Assembly (NCBI GenBank): GCA_002869315.1
Contig: PKTD01000167.1
Location: 1 to 43,553, forward strand
Reading direction: 5' to 3'
DNA: 43,553 nt
Source: Marinilabiliales bacterium
GTDB lineage: Bacteria; Bacteroidota; Bacteroidia; Bacteroidales; F082
Below, one piece after another: positions 17,995-26,061 of this stretch; within the stretch, counting starts at the first letter, position 1; each line of letters starts with the position of its first letter. The notes under the pieces were generated by a model that was not told the DNA's origin, did no database searches, and saw only the letters and a program-made list of their open reading frames with translations. The translations under genes and the position numbers were made by a program.

Positions 17995-18720
17995 ATGATA
18001 AAAAATCTAATTATACTGATATTTATTTTACAAAGTCCATTTATATTGAGTAGCCAGAATATCAGCAACATTTTACCTGATACCATTGAGAGTGGTTATT
18101 ATGAAACTGAATATGGCTCTTTAAAAATTACAGGTTGGTTTAAAGATTTCCAGTTAGATGGAGAATGGTGCACTTTCTTCGAAAACGGACAGTTACATGT
18201 TTTAGAACAATATAAAGAAGACAAGAAGCATGGTATGTACATTAAAATAAGTAAAAGAGGCTATATAGTAGAGCAAATCAATTATAAGGATGGAGTATTA
18301 AACGGCAAGAAATTACTTTTTAATGCAGGTGGCAGAATGCAGTTGGCAGAGAATTACAAAATGGGAACTCTTGATGGAGAGAGAAAAGTATATTATGAAA
18401 ACGGGAAACTTCAGGAAGAATCTAACTATAAAAACGGATATAAAAATGGAAAAGCTATATGGTATAACCAAACTGCCAATGCAATTGCAGTATACAATTA
18501 TGTAGACGGCGATTTTGATGGCCGTCAAGAAGCTTTTTATCCGAACGGAAATTATAAAAGTTATAAAACTTATAAAATGAACATTGCCGACGGACCTTTT
18601 AAAGAATTCTTCTCCAATGGTAATATAAAAATCTCCGGTAACTATAAAAATGGTGATAAAAATGGGAAATGGATTACTTATGATGTAAAAGGCAATGTTG
18701 TGAGTGAAGAAAATTACTAA
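17995..18720 (+). CDS. Exported MORN-repeat protein (YwqK-like)
   Basis: A 241-residue protein with a signal peptide (about 1-20). It is followed by about eight units of roughly 23 residues with the MORN pattern: DGEWCTFFENGQL, DGERKVYYENGKL, NGKAIWYNQ, DGRQEAFYPNGNY, DGPFKEFFSNGNI and NGKWITYDVKGNV. Such proteins are often annotated as YwqK-family antitoxins, but no toxin gene is adjacent and the signal peptide argues for an envelope location. MORN arrays form extended beta sheets that mediate binding. Function unknown. Confidence 0.85.
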   Translation: MIKNLIILIFILQSPFILSSQNISNILPDTIESGYYETEYGSLKITGWFKDFQLDGEWCTFFENGQLHVLEQYKEDKKHGMYIKISKRGYIVEQINYKDGVLNGKKLLFNAGGRMQLAENYKMGTLDGERKVYYENGKLQEESNYKNGYKNGKAIWYNQTANAIAVYNYVDGDFDGRQEAFYPNGNYKSYKTYKMNIADGPFKEFFSNGNIKISGNYKNGDKNGKWITYDVKGNVVSEENY

Positions 18721-18761
18721 AACAAAACCAAATACCTGAATATCAATTAATCAAACTCCTT

Positions 18762-19238
18762 ATGAGAAAAATATCAAACCCATATAATAAACTGGAAGGC
18801 CACTATTGTTTTGCTTGTTCCGATAAGAATCAGTTGGGCTTAAAAATGGAGTTTTATGAAGATGGAGAGTATGTAATTTCAAAATGGAAAGCAGAAAATC
18901 ACTATCAGGGATTTCATAATATCTTGCACGGTGGAATACAGGCAACACTGATGGATGAACTTGCTGCCTGGTTTGTGCAAATAAAAATGAAAACTTCAGG
19001 AGTAACAAGTTCCATGAACACCAAATACATTCATCCCGTAAATGCTGATGAGCAAATTTTGTTGAGGGCCAGTTTACAATCCCAGCGTAAAAATATAGTT
19101 GAAGTCAAGGTTGAATTAATTGTTGGAAAAGAAACTGTTTGTACTCAAAGCGATATTACATATTATACTTTCCCTCAGGAAATTGCTAAAAAGAAGTTTT
19201 ATTATCCGGAATACAAGGAGTTTTTTGAGAATGATTAA
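18762..19238 (+). CDS. PaaI-type hotdog thioesterase
   Basis: A 158-residue single hotdog domain. HNILHGGIQATLMDELAAW carries the HGG loop and the catalytic-region Asp/Glu of PaaI-like acyl-CoA thioesterases. The N-terminal HYCFACSDKNQLGLKMEF is typical of the subgroup with an FxCG-like opening. The substrate is probably a medium-chain or aryl acyl-CoA, not predictable more closely. It is 41 bases downstream of the MORN gene and convergent with a second hotdog gene at 19337-19705. Confidence 0.88.
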   Translation: MRKISNPYNKLEGHYCFACSDKNQLGLKMEFYEDGEYVISKWKAENHYQGFHNILHGGIQATLMDELAAWFVQIKMKTSGVTSSMNTKYIHPVNADEQILLRASLQSQRKNIVEVKVELIVGKETVCTQSDITYYTFPQEIAKKKFYYPEYKEFFEND

Positions 19239-19336
19239 GTTCAGAGTACAAATAAATTTGCGCGGTGGACTCCAAAGTTTAAAATTCCTATTTTGCTAAT
19301 AATCCTATACTCCATTTAAAGAAATCTAGAGGAATA

Positions 19337-19705
19337 TTAATTATCAAGTTGAATTTTCTTAGGTTTTCCATCTTCATCAATATGCACAAATAGCATCTTT
19401 GTTGAACATACTACAGATTCCATATTTTCATCAACGCAATTTCGTCTGGCTTCTAAATGAAGTGAAATAGACGTGTTTCCAATCTTATCCAGTTTGCCAT
19501 AAATACGTATTTGCTCCTTTACTTTTACTGGGCGCAAAAATAAAACTTCATCGATTTTCAGAGTAATCACATTTGTAGATTTGCATACCTGAGAAGCCAT
19601 AATACCACCAGCCTCATCCAGCCACGAAAGCATTCTGCCTCCGAACAAATTATCGTTTACTCCAATGTCGCTTGTTTTACAAATATTAGTTGATATCAGT
19701 TGCAT
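19337..19705 (-). CDS. YciA-type acyl-CoA thioesterase
   Basis: A 122-residue hotdog protein. DNLFGGRMLSWLDEAGGIMASQ contains the GG and Asp/Glu arrangement of acyl-CoA thioesterases of the YciA/BFIT group, and VLFLRPVKVKEQIRIYGKLDKIGNTSISL follows as expected. It acts in the cytoplasm, releasing free acids from acyl-CoA. It is near the short end of the family but complete in the core. It is divergent from pruA; no -7 element was found on its own side. Confidence 0.88.
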   Translation of the reverse strand: MQLISTNICKTSDIGVNDNLFGGRMLSWLDEAGGIMASQVCKSTNVITLKIDEVLFLRPVKVKEQIRIYGKLDKIGNTSISLHLEARRNCVDENMESVVCSTKMLFVHIDEDGKPKKIQLDN

Positions 19706-19907
19706 ATTTCAAAACTTTAGTAATAAAAATCTAAGTATCCTTTAACTATTCAAGAAGAGATTATCACCTCCTTTTTCCTAATCAATTACATAGCGAATTT
19801 AAGATAAAAAATCATTTTAAAATTTTAGATAATATTTACAAAATATAATTATAGGAAATATTATTAATAATTACTGTTATTTATTAAACACACATGCAAA
19901 TATTTAC

Positions 19908-19915
19908 TAATTTTG
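19908..19915 (+). promoter_or_regulatory. -7 promoter element of pruA
   Basis: TAATTTTG is an exact TAnnTTTG match 38 bases before the ATG at 19954. The upstream 200 bases are very A+T-rich, with no other clear element. Confidence 0.55.
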
Positions 19916-19953
19916 CCGCCTAATTTTTCGAACATTAATAAATTATTTAGATT

Positions 19954-21585
19954 ATGTATAAGAATCTTGAGAGTGTGCCAAGAGCATATAATGAGCCGGT
20001 AAAATCTTATGCACCGGGTTCCCCTGAGAGGAAAGAACTAAAGGCAATGTTAGCGGAGTTAAAATCAAAGGAAATTGATATTCCTATGGTTATTGGTGGT
20101 AAACGAATTACAACTGATGATAAAATAAGAATACATCCTCCACACGACATAAAACATACTTTAGGGTATTTCCACAAGGGTGGTGAAGAGCATGTTACAA
20201 TGGCTATAAATGCTGCCCTGGAAGCTTCAAAAAAGTGGGCTAAAATGCCTTGGGAACATCGCGCAGCAATTTTTTTAAGAGCAGCAGATTTACTTTCAGG
20301 TCCTTATAGAGCCAGAATTAATGCAGCAACTATGTTGGGGCAATCGAAAACTGCACACCAGGCAGAGATTGATGCAGCATGCGAACTTGCTGATTTCTTT
20401 AGATTCAATGTTCAGTATATGACTGAGATTTATGCTCAGCAGCCAAATTCCGACAAAACTATCTGGAACCGTTTAGAATATCGTCCTTTGGAAGGTTTTG
20501 TTTATGCTCTTACTCCATTTAACTTCACCTCAATAGCCGGTAACTTACAAACTGCTCCTGCAATGATGGGTAATGTTGTAGTTTGGAAGTGTTCCAATAC
20601 ACAGGTATATTCAGCCAAAGTATTAATGGATCTATTTGAAGAAGCAGGTGTTCCTGACGGAGTAATAAACCTTGTTTTTGTATCAGGTCCTGTTGGAGGT
20701 AAAGTAGTAATGGATCATCCTGATTTCGCTGGTTTCCACTTCACAGGTTCTACAGGAGTTTTCCAACAGATTTGGAAGACCATAGGAACTAATATTGCCA
20801 AGTATAAAACATATCCTCGCATTGTTGGTGAAACAGGAGGAAAAGACTTTGTTTTAGCACATAAATCATCAAATGCCAAACAGGTTGCAACAGCCTTGTT
20901 AAGAGGTGCTTTTGAATTCCAGGGACAAAAATGTTCAGCTGCTTCAAGAGCATATATACCTGATAATATTTGGAATGATGTTAAAGACCATCTTATCAGT
21001 GAACTTAAAACTGTTAAAATGGGTGATGTTGAAGATTTCTCAAATTTCATGGGAGCAGTAATCGACAAACCTAGTTTTGATAAACTTTCTATGTTCATCG
21101 ATAATGCTAAGAAAGATTCTGAGACAGAGATTATCTTTGGCGGTGGTCACGATGACAGCGTAGGTTATTTCATTGAGCCAACTGTAATATTAACAACTGA
21201 CCCTCATTATATTACAATGGAAGAAGAGTTATTTGGTCCGGTTCTTACAATATATGTTTACGAAGCAGACAAATGGGGAGAAACATTGGAATTAGTTGAT
21301 ACAACTTCTCCATATGCATTAACAGGTGCCATCTTCTCGAACGACAGATACGCTACCGACTGTGCAGTTGATTATTTGTCACAAGCAGCAGGAAACTTCT
21401 ATATTAATGATAAACCAACCGGAGCAGTTGTTGGACAGCAGCCATTCGGCGGTGCAAGAGCATCCGGAACAAATGATAAAGCAGGATCATACTTAAACAT
21501 GATTCGCTGGACATCTCCTAGAACTATCAAGGAAAACTTTAATCCTCCTACTGATTATCGTTATCCTTTTATGTGTGAAGAATAA
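19954..21585 (+). CDS. pruA: L-glutamate gamma-semialdehyde dehydrogenase (P5C dehydrogenase)
   Basis: A 543-residue aldehyde dehydrogenase of the long eukaryote-like P5CDH class, oxidising glutamate semialdehyde to glutamate with NAD+, the second step of proline catabolism. Visible are FTGSTGVFQQIW, the catalytic Glu in VGETGGKDFVLAHKSSN, and the catalytic Cys in FEFQGQKCSAASRAYIP. The C-terminal QQPFGGARASGTNDKAG and SPRTIKENFNPPTDYRYP are typical of this class. It converges on an MHS transporter through a shared terminator. No proline dehydrogenase gene is in the window. Confidence 0.97.
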   Translation: MYKNLESVPRAYNEPVKSYAPGSPERKELKAMLAELKSKEIDIPMVIGGKRITTDDKIRIHPPHDIKHTLGYFHKGGEEHVTMAINAALEASKKWAKMPWEHRAAIFLRAADLLSGPYRARINAATMLGQSKTAHQAEIDAACELADFFRFNVQYMTEIYAQQPNSDKTIWNRLEYRPLEGFVYALTPFNFTSIAGNLQTAPAMMGNVVVWKCSNTQVYSAKVLMDLFEEAGVPDGVINLVFVSGPVGGKVVMDHPDFAGFHFTGSTGVFQQIWKTIGTNIAKYKTYPRIVGETGGKDFVLAHKSSNAKQVATALLRGAFEFQGQKCSAASRAYIPDNIWNDVKDHLISELKTVKMGDVEDFSNFMGAVIDKPSFDKLSMFIDNAKKDSETEIIFGGGHDDSVGYFIEPTVILTTDPHYITMEEELFGPVLTIYVYEADKWGETLELVDTTSPYALTGAIFSNDRYATDCAVDYLSQAAGNFYINDKPTGAVVGQQPFGGARASGTNDKAGSYLNMIRWTSPRTIKENFNPPTDYRYPFMCEE

Positions 21586-21608
21586 AATAAATACATAAAA
21601 ACAATCAA

Positions 21609-21636
21609 ATCCCCTTGTTATCAAGGGGATTTTTTT
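21609..21636. terminator. Bidirectional intrinsic terminator between pruA and the MHS transporter
   Basis: ATCCCCTTG (21609-21617) pairs with CAAGGGGAT (21622-21630) around a four-base loop, with T-rich sequence on the right and A-rich sequence on the left. It can therefore stop transcription from both converging genes. Confidence 0.9.
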
Positions 21637-21638
21637 AT

Positions 21639-22928
21639 TTAATCTAATTCCTTTTTAAAAGTTTCAGGAATAAATAAGGCTGTTATTATTGCTATAACAC
21701 AAGTCGCAATAAGATAATAGGCGGGCATCCATACGTCTCCACCACTAACTTTTACCAGCCAGGTACAAATTAAAGGAGTAGTTCCTCCGAATAATGCTAA
21801 CGAAAAATTATAACTAACAGAAAGCCCTGTATATCTAACATTTGCAGGAAAAGCCTCTGTCATTAATGCAGGCATAACTGCCTGAAACATAGCCTCCAGC
21901 AAACTAAAAACCAGCATTGACATTAAAATGGCCATAAAAGTATTTTCAAACATTAATCCAAATAATGGATAAGTAAGTGCTACAAAACCTATTAAGGAAA
22001 TTAACAAAACCGGCTTCCTTCCAATTTTATCAGTTAAAATACCGAAAAGCGGAATCAATAGCATTAATACTATCAGCGCAATAGTATGGGCCGAAAGTGC
22101 ATCATCGAGTTTAACATTATGAAATGTATGTAAATAGGAAGGTAGAAAAATGAAAATCAGATAAACAGAAACTCCAAAGCCCCAACTCAACAACATAACT
22201 TTTAGGGCTTGCATTTTATGGTTTGCCCAGAATTCAGCCAAAGGAGTTTTTTGTGACTTGTTTTTTTCCTTCATTTTTTCAAAATGTTCATCATCGCTAA
22301 GACCTCTCCTGAAATAAAGTCCAACAACTCCAATAACAGCGCCAAATAAGAATGGGATTCTCCATCCATAATCATGTAATTCGGCAGTACTTAAAACTGA
22401 AGTAACTATTGAGGCTAGTCCGGAGCCCAGTAACATTCCCCCAAACACTCCAAAAGTAGACCAACTTCCAAAAAATCCTCTTTTATTTTTAGGTGCTCTT
22501 TCAACCAGAAAAGAAATTGAACCTGTAAACTCTCCACCCACACTTAAACCCTGTAACAGCCTTAATGCAATCAACAAAAGTGCTGAATACCAGCCTATTT
22601 GCTCATATGTAGGGAGAAATGCAATGAGGGTAGTTGGAATTGCCATCATCATAACTGAAATCAATAGAGCCTTTTTTCTACCACTTCTGTCTCCTATATG
22701 ACCGAATATAACACCTCCCAGAGGGCGCATTAGGTAACCGGCCGCAAATACACCAAATGCAGATATGAGTTGTACTACTTTATCCTCATCAGGAAAAAAC
22801 TGGGAACCTATAACTGTGGCAAAAAAGCCATAAACAGTAAAATCGTACCATTCGAGTATATTACCTGACAGACCGGCAAATAATGATTTTTTATCAATCT
22901 TTGTGGAAGGAACTGTGTTTTTCATCAT
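21639..22928 (-). CDS. MHS-family MFS transporter (proline/betaine/organic acid type)
   Basis: A 429-residue major facilitator with twelve predicted membrane helices. The opening LSGNILEWYDFTVYGFFATVIG and the helix 2-3 loop GGVIFGHIGDRSGRKKALL are diagnostic of the metabolite:H+ symporter family (ProP, KgtP, ShiA). The substrate is not determined by sequence, but convergence with pruA makes proline or a related compatible solute a reasonable guess. Confidence 0.92.
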   Translation of the reverse strand: MMKNTVPSTKIDKKSLFAGLSGNILEWYDFTVYGFFATVIGSQFFPDEDKVVQLISAFGVFAAGYLMRPLGGVIFGHIGDRSGRKKALLISVMMMAIPTTLIAFLPTYEQIGWYSALLLIALRLLQGLSVGGEFTGSISFLVERAPKNKRGFFGSWSTFGVFGGMLLGSGLASIVTSVLSTAELHDYGWRIPFLFGAVIGVVGLYFRRGLSDDEHFEKMKEKNKSQKTPLAEFWANHKMQALKVMLLSWGFGVSVYLIFIFLPSYLHTFHNVKLDDALSAHTIALIVLMLLIPLFGILTDKIGRKPVLLISLIGFVALTYPLFGLMFENTFMAILMSMLVFSLLEAMFQAVMPALMTEAFPANVRYTGLSVSYNFSLALFGGTTPLICTWLVKVSGGDVWMPAYYLIATCVIAIITALFIPETFKKELD

Positions 22929-22967
22929 TTATTCTTTTTAAGGAATAAAGATAAAAATATATTCTAT

Positions 22968-22975
22968 CAAAATTA
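22968..22975 (-). promoter_or_regulatory. -7 promoter element of the MHS transporter
   Basis: The minus strand reads TAATTTTG, an exact TAnnTTTG match 39 bases upstream of the ATG at 22928. Confidence 0.5.
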
Positions 22976-23020
22976 GGGTTCCTGGAATTCAGTAATAATA
23001 AGATAATATTTATCAGTAAG

Positions 23021-23236
23021 TTATAATGGATCTTGCTGTCCTAATATCTTCTTCTTCTTCTGTTTAATTATATATTTTTTTCTTACAGGTGTAGTTTTGG
23101 TACTAACTGGGTCGATACTACTCTGACTACGATTAGCCCTGTACTTGTGTTTTGACATTCCATTAGAACATGCTGAAATACTGATAGCAAAAACTAAAAC
23201 TATAATTGAGATGAAAAATTTTCTGGACAACTTCAT
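23021..23236 (-). CDS. Small lipoprotein of unknown function
   Basis: From the ATG at 23236 this is 71 residues: a signal peptide with lipobox ISAC (Cys at about residue 23) and a short, very basic, low-complexity tail (KKYIIKQKKKKILG). A GTG three codons upstream is an alternative start. No family was recognised and no -7 element was found. The clear lipoprotein signal is the main reason to accept it. Confidence 0.6.
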   Translation of the reverse strand: MKLSRKFFISIIVLVFAISISACSNGMSKHKYRANRSQSSIDPVSTKTTPVRKKYIIKQKKKKILGQQDPL

Positions 23237-23483
23237 TTTAATCACTTTTATCGATTTTGATTGGGCCGCTAATTTATTAAATTTTTAAACATACCTAACT
23301 GACAACTTCTTTTTTTTATTCGTTGCAAGAATAAACTTTTTTAAAAACTTATCTGGCAATGCTTACATAGTTAGATTCTCCAATTGCGGAAACAAATAAA
23401 AATAGGCAAAATAAAATTTTTAATCAGCAAATCATAATCCAAATAAAGCTTTTAAATCAGGTTCAACATTTGAAAAAAAAACC

Positions 23484-23491
23484 TACATTTG
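23484..23491 (+). promoter_or_regulatory. -7 promoter element of the B12 operon
   Basis: TACATTTG is an exact TAnnTTTG match placing the transcript start at about 23496, directly at the 5' edge of the cobalamin riboswitch. The 235 bases upstream (23246-23480) hold nothing else recognised. Confidence 0.65.
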
Positions 23492-23496
23492 CATCA

Positions 23497-23675
23497 ATGT
23501 AATGGTGCCAATACTGCATGACCATGCAGTTGGCCTAACAGGGAAACAGGTGTGAATCCTGTACAGTTCCCGCTGCTGTAAGCTCAGTAATGCTTTCGAA
23601 ACCTCGGTCACTTTTTCCTTAAAGGAATTGGGAAGGCCTCGAAAGTTGAGTAAGTCAGAAGACCTGCCAATACAT
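23497..23675 (+). ncRNA. Cobalamin (B12) riboswitch aptamer
   Basis: The conserved core is clear: AGGGAAACAGGTG, then AATCCTGTACAG and CCCGCTGCTGT, and the 3' box GTCAGAAGACCTGCC (23654-23668). The outer P1 stem pairs ATGTA/TGG (23497-23505) with CCA/TACAT (23667-23675). The insert between the core and the 3' box forms a long hairpin (around 23615-23645). It should bind adenosylcobalamin or another cobalamin and repress the four-gene operon that starts at 23795. Confidence 0.95.
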
Positions 23676-23743
23676 ATTTTTTATCAAAGCTTTCGGGATA
23701 ATAGCTTGGTGATGTTAAAAAGCATTCCATAATTTTCTTCCTG

Positions 23744-23791
23744 AAAAGTTTTGAGGCTAGTTAAATTATTTAATAATACCTTAAAACTTTT
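23744..23791 (+). promoter_or_regulatory. Putative riboswitch expression platform: stem occluding the start region
   Basis: AAAAGTTTTGAGG (23744-23756) can pair with CCTTAAAACTTTT (23779-23791), 13 bp with one G-U pair, ending 3 bases before the ATG at 23795. TTTTC (23733-23737) can instead pair with GAAAA (23743-23747), which competes with the left arm. An on/off switch controlling ribosome access, or termination at the following T-run, is inferred. Confidence 0.55.
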
Positions 23792-23794
23792 TTT

Positions 23795-25054
23795 ATGAAA
23801 AAGAATTACATTTTTAAACTGATACTGATATTATTCACAGTATTAGCAATAGGCGTAAAAGCGCAAACAACTTACACAAACCAGCTAATAATTGTCAACG
23901 GCGGGGTCTTTAGCGACCCGGATGATTTTGTTACAGTAAGCTCGTTCAACCCTGAAACACAAACAATTTCAGAAGTGGCTACAATTTATACCCAGTCAGT
24001 CCAGGATGTTATAATTATTGACAATTTTGCCTATGTTGCTGCTCAGGATTCGATTGTAAAAATCAATATTGACACTTATGAAAAAGTAGCTTCTGTGAGT
24101 GCTATAGGTATTAACCAACTGGCTAGCGATGGTAATATATTACTTGCTTCATTTTGGTATCCTGTAACTGAAAATTTCGTTAGAATATTTTCATTGGATG
24201 ATCTGACTTTACAAGCAAACATTAGTGAAATTTCAGGTGATGCAGCCGATTTTTTAATTCATGACGGGATTGCATTAGTTGCTGTCCCCGGAGCCTACGG
24301 AAGTACAAGTGGCAAAGTGGCTTCCATAGATATAGCTGAAGGAGTTTTACTTTCAGAAGATGATTATGGTGAATTCTATAGCGGAATTGGTTTTTTTGGC
24401 TTTCACAATGATGTTGTAACCACCTTTATGACAACAGCCTGGGGTGAAACAACAACAAATATTGGCACTTTTGATGATGGAGGCAATATTATTGAACAGT
24501 TTACAATTGAAGATGCGAGTCTAGCCAAAACTGCGGGACAACATCAACAAATTATGTATCTGGAATTGAATAACGGAATTTCAGAATACAATCTTATAAG
24601 CAATAGTGAAAACGCCATTATTGATGCCTTAGATGAAAGCATAGCAAGTTCAGTAGTAGATACTATAAATAACTTGTTTTATATTACTACTACAGATTAT
24701 TTTTCATTTGGATCTGGATATATTTACAATTTCGATGGTACACAAACAGGCACTTTCGAAGCAGGAATCTCAGCCCAGGCTATTGCTATTGACTATCGTA
24801 CGGTAACATCTACCATTGAAAACATTATCACGGATATTTCAGTTTTCCCTAATCCATCATCGGATTTTATTAGTATCAAAACTAATGGATATGAAACTTT
24901 CAACCATATCGAAGTAATTGATAATACGGGCAGGAAGGTTTTAACAGTTTCCAACTCAAACAAATTAGATATCAGAGCCTTAAACAATGGTTTATACTTT
25001 TTAATTGCCAAAAGCAATGAGAAAGTATTTTCTTCCAGATTTATTAAAAACTGA
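23795..25054 (+). CDS. T9SS-sorted YncE-like beta-propeller protein of the B12 operon
   Basis: A 419-residue protein with a signal peptide (1-23, ending VKAQ). Repeated blades of the type QDVIIIDNFAYVAAQDSIVKINIDTYE resemble YncE/BtuG-type propellers. A C-terminal type A sorting domain (about 340-419: DISVFPNPSSDFISI, NNGLYFLIAKSNEKVFSSRFIKN) should direct it through the type IX secretion system to the cell surface. It is the first gene after the cobalamin riboswitch, and its TGA overlaps the next ATG by one base. It is probably a surface cobalamin-binding protein analogous to the BtuG lipoproteins, but with a different anchoring route; the ligand is inferred from context. Confidence 0.85.
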   Translation: MKKNYIFKLILILFTVLAIGVKAQTTYTNQLIIVNGGVFSDPDDFVTVSSFNPETQTISEVATIYTQSVQDVIIIDNFAYVAAQDSIVKINIDTYEKVASVSAIGINQLASDGNILLASFWYPVTENFVRIFSLDDLTLQANISEISGDAADFLIHDGIALVAVPGAYGSTSGKVASIDIAEGVLLSEDDYGEFYSGIGFFGFHNDVVTTFMTTAWGETTTNIGTFDDGGNIIEQFTIEDASLAKTAGQHQQIMYLELNNGISEYNLISNSENAIIDALDESIASSVVDTINNLFYITTTDYFSFGSGYIYNFDGTQTGTFEAGISAQAIAIDYRTVTSTIENIITDISVFPNPSSDFISIKTNGYETFNHIEVIDNTGRKVLTVSNSNKLDIRALNNGLYFLIAKSNEKVFSSRFIKN

Positions 25055-26061
25055 TGAAAAAACATAATTCAAATAAGATGATATGGCGTTTCCTGTTTTC
25101 GGGAAGTGTCATATTATTATTGTTCCTTCACTCTTCAATTTTTGCACAGTTTGCTCCTCCGGCAGGACAAGAAGGAAGCACAGCCATCGATGCTGACAGC
25201 AATATATTTGTAGCATGGGCAAATAATTGTGAAATCAATAGAGGTTTAATGGATATCAGCAATCCTGATTTAGGATTTGCATGGTATGGAGAATCTGAAT
25301 CTGCTATTGGTAAGGCTGATAATGATGTAGTTAGCCTTGGAGACGGAGGCTCGGCAATCATATATTTCGAAACACCAATAGTTAATGCAGAAGGGTTTGA
25401 CTTTGCAGTATTTGAAAATGCTTTCCTGGATGAATTTCTTGAACTGGCATTTGTGGAGGTAAGCACTGATGGGTTGAATTATCAAAGAATAAGCAATACC
25501 TCTAATACTCAGAACACAGAACAAATAGAAACATTTGGAGTTTTAAATGCTACACAAATTAATAATCTTGCAGGAAAATATCGCCAGGGTTATGGAACCC
25601 CTTTTGATTTATCCGATCTTGAAAGTACTGACAATATTGATTTACAGAAAATTCACTATATTAAGATAATTGATGTAATAGGCAGTATTGATGAGGATTA
25701 TGCTACTTACGATTCACAAGGAGACATTATTAATGACCCCTGGCCTACCCCTTTTGAAACTTCAGGTTTCGATTTAGATGCCATTGGTATAATTCATGAT
25801 TTAGAACATTTGGGAGTTGACAATTCATCCCATGAAACTGTAGCGATTTATCCTAATCCTTTTAAGGATTATATCAGTTTGTCTAATATTGAAATTGAAT
25901 CCAAAATATTGTTTTACGATTTAAATTCGAATTTGCTTCTTTCAAAAATTGCAAAAAAACATGATTTAAGAATTGAGATAAGTGATTTCCCAAAAGGAAT
26001 TATAATTATTAAAATAGTCGGCCAGGACTCAATTTATACTAAGAAATTATTTCATAATTAA
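25054..26061 (+). CDS. T9SS-sorted cell-surface protein of the B12 operon
   Basis: A 335-residue protein with a signal peptide (about 1-31). A beta-rich domain (about 45-250) includes VVSLGDGGSAIIYFETPIVN, GFDFAVFENAF, FVEVSTDGLNYQ and SGFDLDAIGIIH. A type A T9SS sorting domain follows (about 260-335: VAIYPNPFKDYISLSN, KLFHN end). The central domain recurs as a hypothetical cell-surface protein near B12 receptors in Bacteroidota, as I recall it, and could bind cobalamin or its precursors in the way BtuH-type proteins do; that is inference. Start and stop overlap both neighbours by a single base, implying coupled translation. Confidence 0.8.
   Translation: MKKHNSNKMIWRFLFSGSVILLLFLHSSIFAQFAPPAGQEGSTAIDADSNIFVAWANNCEINRGLMDISNPDLGFAWYGESESAIGKADNDVVSLGDGGSAIIYFETPIVNAEGFDFAVFENAFLDEFLELAFVEVSTDGLNYQRISNTSNTQNTEQIETFGVLNATQINNLAGKYRQGYGTPFDLSDLESTDNIDLQKIHYIKIIDVIGSIDEDYATYDSQGDIINDPWPTPFETSGFDLDAIGIIHDLEHLGVDNSSHETVAIYPNPFKDYISLSNIEIESKILFYDLNSNLLLSKIAKKHDLRIEISDFPKGIIIIKIVGQDSIYTKKLFHN

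Noticed and set aside
17995-18720. Toxin-antitoxin locus suggested by the YwqK-type label
   Set aside because: No toxin-like gene is adjacent, and the protein has a signal peptide; only the MORN repeats are supported.
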